64,000 nt of DNA, from positions 434,001-498,000 of the forward strand of contig JARVLF010000002.1 in the NCBI GenBank assembly GCA_030849465.1. The letters are read 5' to 3'. This document shows positions 58,465 through 64,000 of the stretch, piece after piece. A program made the translations under genes and the position numbers. Each line of letters opens with the position of its first letter. The stretch's first letter is position 1. Under the pieces are notes generated by a model that was given only the letters and a program-made list of their open reading frames with translations, was not told where the DNA came from and searched no databases. The DNA comes from Moesziomyces globuligerus. Taxonomy: Eukaryota; Basidiomycota; Ustilaginomycetes; Ustilaginales; Ustilaginaceae.

Positions 58465-61400
58465 ATGGTTGGCGCCAACCCATACCAAACGCTCCCCACC
58501 GCCGAGTACGATCTGCGCTCAGCGCCAATACCACCCTCGGCATCCCAACTCCCACCGCCTGACCAGTTCGCTTTCAGCACCACCCTCCGCAAGGCCAATC
58601 CGGACGATCCGTACGCCCCTTCGGGCGCCGCTGGCGCCGCAAACCACAGCGCCTATCCGCCATACGCTTCGCCACCGCGCCCAACTTCCCACAAACCCAA
58701 CGCCTCGGACGCCTCCCAACGCTACGCTTCATCCATAGACTTTCAGCATGCTTCGCCTTCCTCTCGCTCTGCACCCGTCTCGGCGTCCGCCCACTTCACT
58801 CACCTCTCCGTCGCCCAGTGTCTCGAGACGCTTCACTGCCCTTCGCTCCAGTCGGGACTCACGCCGCTTCTCGTGCACGAGGCCAGGAGAGAGGCGGGCG
58901 GCTACAATGAGTTTGCCGTGCGCGCCGCCGACGAGCCCTGGCGCAAGTTCCTCGCTCAGTTCCAGGAGCCCCTCATCCTCCTCCTCCTCGGCAGTGCCGC
59001 CGTCAGCCTGCTCATCGGCCAGATCGACGACGCTGTCAGCATCACCATCGCCATCACCATCGTCATCAGCGTCGCCTTCTACCAGGAGCAGAAGTCCGAA
59101 AAGTCACTCGAGGCGCTCAACAAGCTCGTGCCCCACTACTGCCACCTCATCCGCGACGGCGTCACCTCGAGCGTGCTCGCCAACGAACTCGTCCCCGGCG
59201 ACATTGTCACCTTCAGCACGGGCGACCGCATCCCTGCCGATATACGCATCTGCGAGTGCGTCTCGCTCGAGATCGACGAGAGCACCCTAACGGGCGAGAT
59301 CAAGCCCCGAAGAAAGCATGCCGACGTCGTACCGCACGCGTCTCACTCCACCACGACCGAGGCTGCGCCCAACGGTCACGGCGGCCACAACGGCACAGCT
59401 AACGGCTCGGCACAGGAGCAGCACGCAGCCGCGTCGAGCCTCACCTCGATCAACGAGCGCGAGAACATCGGCTTCATGGGCACGCTCGTCAAGTCCGGGC
59501 ATGGTCGTGGCGTGGTCGTCGGCACGGGCGCCAGCACCGAGTTCGGCATGATTTTCAGCTTGGTCGACGAGGTGGTCGAAAAGCGCACGCCGCTCCAGCT
59601 CAGCATGGACGAGCTCGCCAAGAAGCTAAGCATCATCAGCTTCGGCGTCATCGCCGTCATCTGCCTCATGGGCGTGTGGCAGCGACGCCCCTGGCTCGAG
59701 ATGTTTACCATCGGCGTCTCTCTCGCCGTCGCCGCCATCCCCGAGGGCCTGCCCATCGTCGTCACAGTCACCCTCGCCCTCGGCGTGCTGCGCATGTCGC
59801 ATCGCAAGGCCATCGTCAAGAAGCTCCCTTCCGTCGAGACGCTCGGCTCCGTCTCGGTCATCTGCTCGGACAAGACCGGCACGCTCACCACCAACGAGAT
59901 GGCCGTCGTCAGCTGCTTTACCGCCGAAGACGGCATCATCGACGTCGCGCACCATCTCTCGCACCGTCACTCGCAGGCGCTCTCGCGCATCCTACTGACC
60001 GGAAACCTCTGCAACAACTCGCACCGAAACGAACTCGGCACCAACGTCGGACAGGCCACCGATGTCGCCCTCGTCAACATCCTCCGCACGTTTGGTCTGG
60101 AGGACCAGAGACCCTACTTTCGCAGGAGCTCCGAAGTCGCGTTCGACTCGGACGCCAAGTTCATGGCCGTCACGGGCGTGCTTTCGACGGCGGGCGTAGG
60201 CGCGGCCGAGACCGTGTATGTCAAAGGTGCATTCGAGGTGGTTATGGACAAATGCACCACCGTGCTCGGCGCGGATGGCTCACCCGTGCGGCTCGACGAG
60301 ACATTGCGCACAAAGATCCAGCAGGCGGCCGACAAGCTCTCGAGCCAGGGACTGCGCGTCGTCGGCTTCGCGTCGGGCTCGAACGGCAGCCTCGACGCGC
60401 GCACCTTGACCTTCTCCGGCCTGCAGGCCATGCAGGATCCGCCGCGACCGGGCGTCAAGGATGCCATCGCGCTGCTGGCCAGGGGCGGTGTGCAGGTGGT
60501 CATGATCACGGGCGATGCCGAGGCGACCGCCGTCGCCATGGCGCGTCAGCTTGGTATCCTCTCGCCCACAAGCAGCACCACTGGCGCTACACCGGGCGTC
60601 TTGACCGGCCGTCAGATCGACGCGCTGACCGAACGGCAGCTTCAGGAGCGCATCGGAGCCGTCTCGGTCTTTGCGCGCACGACGCCGCGGCACAAGATGG
60701 CCATCATCGCTGCACTGCAGGCGGGCGGAGCGGTGGTCGCCATGACGGGCGACGGTGTCAACGACGCGCCTGCGCTCAAGATGGCCGACATCGGCATCAG
60801 CATGGGTAAAGGCGGCACGGACGTGGCCAAGGAAGCGGCGGACGTGATTCTGGTCGACGACAACTTTGCCACCATCCTCGCAGCGGTCGAGGAGGGCAAA
60901 GGGATCTTCTACAACATCCAGAACTTCCTGTCGTTCCAGCTCTCGACGGCTGTGGCGGCGCTGACGCTCATCACGCTCAGCACGGCGTTCCGGCTCAAGC
61001 TGCCGCTGAACGCGATGCAGATTCTGTTTATCAACATCCTCATGGACGGTCCACCGAGTCAGTCGCTCGGGGTGGATCCGGTGGATAGAAAGAGCGTCAT
61101 GGCACGGCCGCCGAGGGCGAAGAACGCGCCCGTGCTCAGCAGGAGGCTGCTCTACCGCATCGCGTTCAGTGCGACCATGGTCACGTTGGGGACGCTGTAC
61201 GTGTACGTGCACGAGCTCGTGCCTGCTGACATCCAGGCTCCGGCAGGGGCGGGAAAGGTCGCAGACCAGAGAGACTCGACCATGACGTTCACCTGCTTCG
61301 TCCTGCTCGATCTCGTGTCGGCCGTGCAGAATCGAGGCCTGCACACCCCCCTCACGGCCAACAGGATGCTCGGTGTCACGGTGAGCATCTCGCTGCTCGC

Positions 61401-61596
61401 CCAGCTCGCCATGGTGTATCTGCCGCCACTCCAGGGCGTGTTCCAGACCACCTCTCTCGCCTTTGCGGATCTCGTGTTCCTCGCGGCCATCGCCGCGGTG
61501 AGCTTCGGATTGCACGAGCTCAGGAGGACGTACGAACGTCGGATCTCGCACGAGGAGACCAAGGACCTCGCGGCCGGTCCTGTCGATTGGGCCTGA
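58465..61596 (+). CDS. PMR1: Golgi Ca2+/Mn2+-transporting P-type ATPase (SPCA/Pmr1)
   Basis: Secretory-pathway P2A ATPase that loads the Golgi with Ca2+ and Mn2+ for glycosylation and protein sorting. The 1,043-residue frame starts at an ATG with A at -3 and G at +4. Residues 1-110 are a Pro/Ser/Ala-rich cytosolic extension. The P-ATPase landmarks are in order: helix 1-2 region PLILLLLGSAAVSLLIGQID, actuator loop TLTGE (about 274-278), PEGLP in helix 4 (IPEGLPIVVTVTLALGV), phosphorylation site CSDKTGTLTTNE (aspartate 469), KGAFE for nucleotide binding, MITGDAEATA, and TGDGVNDAPALK (761-772). The helix 6 site NILMDGPPSQSLGVDP is typical of SPCA. A histidine/glycine/alanine-rich insert of about 45 residues lies after TGE in the actuator domain. 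No introns. Confidence 0.95.
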   Translation: MVGANPYQTLPTAEYDLRSAPIPPSASQLPPPDQFAFSTTLRKANPDDPYAPSGAAGAANHSAYPPYASPPRPTSHKPNASDASQRYASSIDFQHASPSSRSAPVSASAHFTHLSVAQCLETLHCPSLQSGLTPLLVHEARREAGGYNEFAVRAADEPWRKFLAQFQEPLILLLLGSAAVSLLIGQIDDAVSITIAITIVISVAFYQEQKSEKSLEALNKLVPHYCHLIRDGVTSSVLANELVPGDIVTFSTGDRIPADIRICECVSLEIDESTLTGEIKPRRKHADVVPHASHSTTTEAAPNGHGGHNGTANGSAQEQHAAASSLTSINERENIGFMGTLVKSGHGRGVVVGTGASTEFGMIFSLVDEVVEKRTPLQLSMDELAKKLSIISFGVIAVICLMGVWQRRPWLEMFTIGVSLAVAAIPEGLPIVVTVTLALGVLRMSHRKAIVKKLPSVETLGSVSVICSDKTGTLTTNEMAVVSCFTAEDGIIDVAHHLSHRHSQALSRILLTGNLCNNSHRNELGTNVGQATDVALVNILRTFGLEDQRPYFRRSSEVAFDSDAKFMAVTGVLSTAGVGAAETVYVKGAFEVVMDKCTTVLGADGSPVRLDETLRTKIQQAADKLSSQGLRVVGFASGSNGSLDARTLTFSGLQAMQDPPRPGVKDAIALLARGGVQVVMITGDAEATAVAMARQLGILSPTSSTTGATPGVLTGRQIDALTERQLQERIGAVSVFARTTPRHKMAIIAALQAGGAVVAMTGDGVNDAPALKMADIGISMGKGGTDVAKEAADVILVDDNFATILAAVEEGKGIFYNIQNFLSFQLSTAVAALTLITLSTAFRLKLPLNAMQILFINILMDGPPSQSLGVDPVDRKSVMARPPRAKNAPVLSRRLLYRIAFSATMVTLGTLYVYVHELVPADIQAPAGAGKVADQRDSTMTFTCFVLLDLVSAVQNRGLHTPLTANRMLGVTVSISLLAQLAMVYLPPLQGVFQTTSLAFADLVFLAAIAAVSFGLHELRRTYERRISHEETKDLAAGPVDWA

Positions 61597-62052
61597 TGCG
61601 GCCAGTCGAGTTTGGATGACCATCTTATCTTTAATCTTAGCACAACATCTAGAGACCTCGGGTGTGAAGCAGCTGGTGAAGACCTTGAGCTGGCGAGGAT
61701 GACTGGCTGTTATGATCAGAGAATGGTTGGTTTGAGCAGGCCATCGGCGGCGTAATAAGGAAAACCGGAAAATGGAGCTAGAAAGTGGGGCTGGAAAATT
61801 GCGCGGAATTCGGGAGCCGGAAGGAATCCGCACGGACGCTCGTCCGACGGACTTTGCATCCCACCATCATCCTCACTCTGACACACTTGCTTGCACTCGC
61901 CGACGTCGACCGCGCACGCACTCGGACGACCTAGCGATCCAGCACGCGGCCTGTCTCACCACCGATCATCCGTTCGAAACGTCTCTTGCACGGAGATGGT
62001 GCAAGGCTAGACTCTGCCTGGCCCTTGGTTCATCCTTCACCGCACCACCGCG
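61597..62052. promoter_or_regulatory. intergenic region PMR1 / MED17
   Basis: 456 bases with no gene; PMR1 3' end and MED17 promoter. Confidence 0.45.
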
Positions 62053-64000
62053 ATGGCGTCTCCAGAAGCTGGGCCGTCCCGCGCTGCCCAGCGCGATGAG
62101 GTCGCACTCAGTATCGAGCCGGTGCACATCTACACGGACCCCGACGCGCCGTCTGCTACGGCCTCGGGCATCGCGGCCGCCTTTGAGCGGGAGCGCAAGC
62201 TGCAGGACATTGCGGCGGACGGCACCAACATCTTTGCTACGCGTCCGGCGGCGTCGATCCAGCTGAGCCAGGACGTGCATCGGCTGTGGGCGGAGCGCGG
62301 CGACTTTTCGCGCTTCCGCACCGCCGACCTCCTGGGCAAGCGCGCCCACCCGGACAGCGCCTCTGCGCAAGACTCGGATTCCGAGGACGACGACGAAAGC
62401 GTAGCCGCGGGAGAGAAGGAAGATGCGGACCAAGGGATCATGCGCCGCCAGGGGGAGGTGGTGGGCGGTACGATCGGCGAGGGCGAGTTTGTGCAGCTGC
62501 GCAGCAAGGTCTTGGCGAACCTGGACGTAGCGCACTTCAACTCGATCCACGCGCACCAGCTGCTGGGGATGCTGCTCAAGCAGCATCGCTCCGTCCCGGC
62601 CACCGGCGCGACGACGGCGGCGGGGCGTATGGGATCGCCAGCCCCGAGCGTGGGCGGGCAGTCGGCCCGATCGGGCTCGACGAATCCGGTGGTAAGGGCG
62701 CCGATGGGGATCTTTGCGCATCTCGCGACGCCGGCGGCGCGCGAGGAGGAGTTCGTGCTCGATCCGCTAGCGATCGCGCTCTCGCGCACTGCGCTCAACG
62801 CGTCGGCTGCAGCGCGGCGCGAGATCCGGGACGACATGGACGAAGACGACGAGGAGGACGAGGAGCTGGATGCGGACCCGCGCAGTGCCGGCTATGGGCT
62901 GCGACAGGCGAAGCGGGAGATGGAGGCGTCGGCGACGTTCAAGCAGGCGCGGCTGCGCGATCTCAAGGTGGTGCTCGAGACCAAGCGGACGGCGATGCGG
63001 AACGCGGTGGAGCTGCTGAGCGGCGCAGCCGAGGAGCTCCGCGCGTCGCAGGCGCCGAACCGCGAGCGATGGCGTGCGCTCATCGGCCTGCATGCGCGCG
63101 GATGGCGTCTCACCCCCGGTAGACCGCTGTTGGATGTGGAGCGATTCGGCGTCACCGACACCGATGACCACGACGACGACCCCACCACCAAGGACGACGA
63201 TGCGGGCGAGACTGGGGAGGAGAAACGAAAGGACAAGGATGGCAAGAAGAAGCCAGCGGGGCTGCAGGGCTTTGGTACGCCGATCATCACGAGCGAGGGC
63301 AAAGTCAAGGACGAAGGCGCGCGCGATGCGTGGATCGGCTTCGGCATTCCAGAGGCGCCGGTCGAGCTGCGACGACGGAGCCTAGCGTACTGGGCCGACA
63401 GCGCGGCCGGTGCGGCGGCGACAGCTGGCGTCGAGGCGATCCGGCAGAAGCTGGCTTTCCCGGACCGAATGCATCGTCGGCTGCGGGTGCGCTTCGTACT
63501 CTGGCCCTCGAACGGAGGGCAAGGGGAGGAGAAGCTCGAGTGGACGAGCGATGCACGTGGCTCTGGAGGCCAAGCCGAGGCGGATGCGCGGGTGGGGGTG
63601 GGGCAGGTGTTGGATGAGGAGCTGCAGGCAGCTTCGCGCGAGGCGAGCGATGAACTTGCGTTTGGGGATGTGATTGCGCAAGCGCGTGCGCTGCCGCCGG
63701 CGTTTGGTGTGCGGTTGACGCCGAGCTCGGTGCGGATCGTGCTGACGCGGCGGTTGGATATGGTTGTAGAGCTCGTGGGTGCGGATGCGGACGAGACGAC
63801 GGCGAGGTTTGCGGCGCAGGCGCAGGCGGTGCTGGCGTTTGTCCGCATGGGTCTGTTGCGCAAGTTTCATGCGTTTGTCCGCGCCACTAGGCTCGCCAGG
63901 ATGGCCGATGCGCCCGCGCGCGCCGCCGCGATCAAAGCCACCGCTCTAGCCGTACCCAAGAAGTCGACCACCGTCCCAACCAAGCCGACCAGCCGAGATA
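62053..64000 (+). CDS. MED17: Mediator complex subunit 17 (3' end outside the window)
   Basis: Likely head-module subunit of Mediator (Srb4/Med17), which links activators to RNA polymerase II. The frame opens at an ATG in the context CCGCGATGG and runs without a stop for 649 codons to the window edge, so the protein is truncated here. The N-terminal part holds LWAERGDFSRFRTADLLGK, a Med17-type block, after a short acidic lead. Residues about 115-130 and 255-275 are acidic runs. A charged helical stretch (FKQARLRDLKVVLETKRTAM) precedes AVELLSGAAEELRASQ and NRERWRALIGLHARGWRLTP, matching the central Med17 block in which a conserved tryptophan pair precedes the GR/LG motif. Identification is by these blocks and overall layout and is less firm than for the other genes. 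An intron beyond 64000 cannot be excluded. Confidence 0.75.
   Translation, partial: MASPEAGPSRAAQRDEVALSIEPVHIYTDPDAPSATASGIAAAFERERKLQDIAADGTNIFATRPAASIQLSQDVHRLWAERGDFSRFRTADLLGKRAHPDSASAQDSDSEDDDESVAAGEKEDADQGIMRRQGEVVGGTIGEGEFVQLRSKVLANLDVAHFNSIHAHQLLGMLLKQHRSVPATGATTAAGRMGSPAPSVGGQSARSGSTNPVVRAPMGIFAHLATPAAREEEFVLDPLAIALSRTALNASAAARREIRDDMDEDDEEDEELDADPRSAGYGLRQAKREMEASATFKQARLRDLKVVLETKRTAMRNAVELLSGAAEELRASQAPNRERWRALIGLHARGWRLTPGRPLLDVERFGVTDTDDHDDDPTTKDDDAGETGEEKRKDKDGKKKPAGLQGFGTPIITSEGKVKDEGARDAWIGFGIPEAPVELRRRSLAYWADSAAGAAATAGVEAIRQKLAFPDRMHRRLRVRFVLWPSNGGQGEEKLEWTSDARGSGGQAEADARVGVGQVLDEELQAASREASDELAFGDVIAQARALPPAFGVRLTPSSVRIVLTRRLDMVVELVGADADETTARFAAQAQAVLAFVRMGLLRKFHAFVRATRLARMADAPARAAAIKATALAVPKKSTTVPTKPTSRD

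Noticed and set aside
9290..64000. A biosynthetic or defence gene cluster
   Set aside because: The genes belong to unrelated housekeeping pathways with no shared theme, transporter/regulator set or horizontally acquired look.
1..64000. CRISPR array or prokaryotic operon signals
   Set aside because: No spaced direct repeats; spliced genes, a dispersed 5S gene and eukaryotic nuclear proteins show this is fungal chromosome.

Overview
The window reads as nuclear DNA of a basidiomycete smut fungus (Ustilaginales, of the Ustilago/Sporisorium/Pseudozyma kind). The evidence is GC-rich coding sequence, long uninterrupted ORFs alternating with small genes carrying 75-110 bp GT-AG introns, a lone dispersed 5S rRNA gene, and a set of recognisable fungal proteins. 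Among them is a PKA catalytic subunit that looks like the Ustilago Adr1 kinase. The lineage is inferred from general resemblance, not from a database comparison.

Layout. Positions 1-8699 are gene-poor. I see no intact gene there, but on the minus strand between about 5.4 and 7.7 kb there are frameshifted remains of a Ty3/gypsy-type retrotransposon, with the integrase core clearest. A 5S rRNA gene sits at 8700-8817. From 9290 to the right end the window is densely packed: IFA38 (3-ketoacyl-CoA reductase), DED81 (Asn-tRNA synthetase), GCN1, a peroxisomal-type SLC25 carrier, IST2 (TMEM16), LSM4, NAB2, an unrecognised nuclear-looking protein, RLC1 (myosin regulatory light chain), a POM34-like nucleoporin, NPT1 (nicotinate phosphoribosyltransferase), a CAP10-like GT90 glycosyltransferase, KGD1 (2-oxoglutarate dehydrogenase E1), a rhodanese/tyrosine-phosphatase protein, CWC15, an ER FKBP, the PKA catalytic subunit, VPS68, a ketopantoate reductase, GGPP synthase, RPB8, PMR1 and a 3'-truncated MED17.

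The genes do not form a pathway cluster. They are housekeeping functions (translation and its stress control, splicing and mRNA export, transcription, lipid and isoprenoid synthesis, NAD and pantothenate metabolism, TCA cycle, Golgi ion transport, signalling) arranged mostly as divergent pairs sharing short promoters and convergent pairs with 50-400 bp between stop codons. Spliced gene models were built by eye from GT-AG junctions that preserve frame and conserved protein sequence. Transcript ends are not visible.

I did not find a previously undescribed system. The observations most worth a second look are a phosphatase domain split by about 370 residues of low-complexity sequence, the decayed retroelement next to the 5S gene, an LSM4 gene whose start codon is the only coding part of its first exon, and an unrecognised 662-residue protein with a degenerate PCNA-box-like motif.
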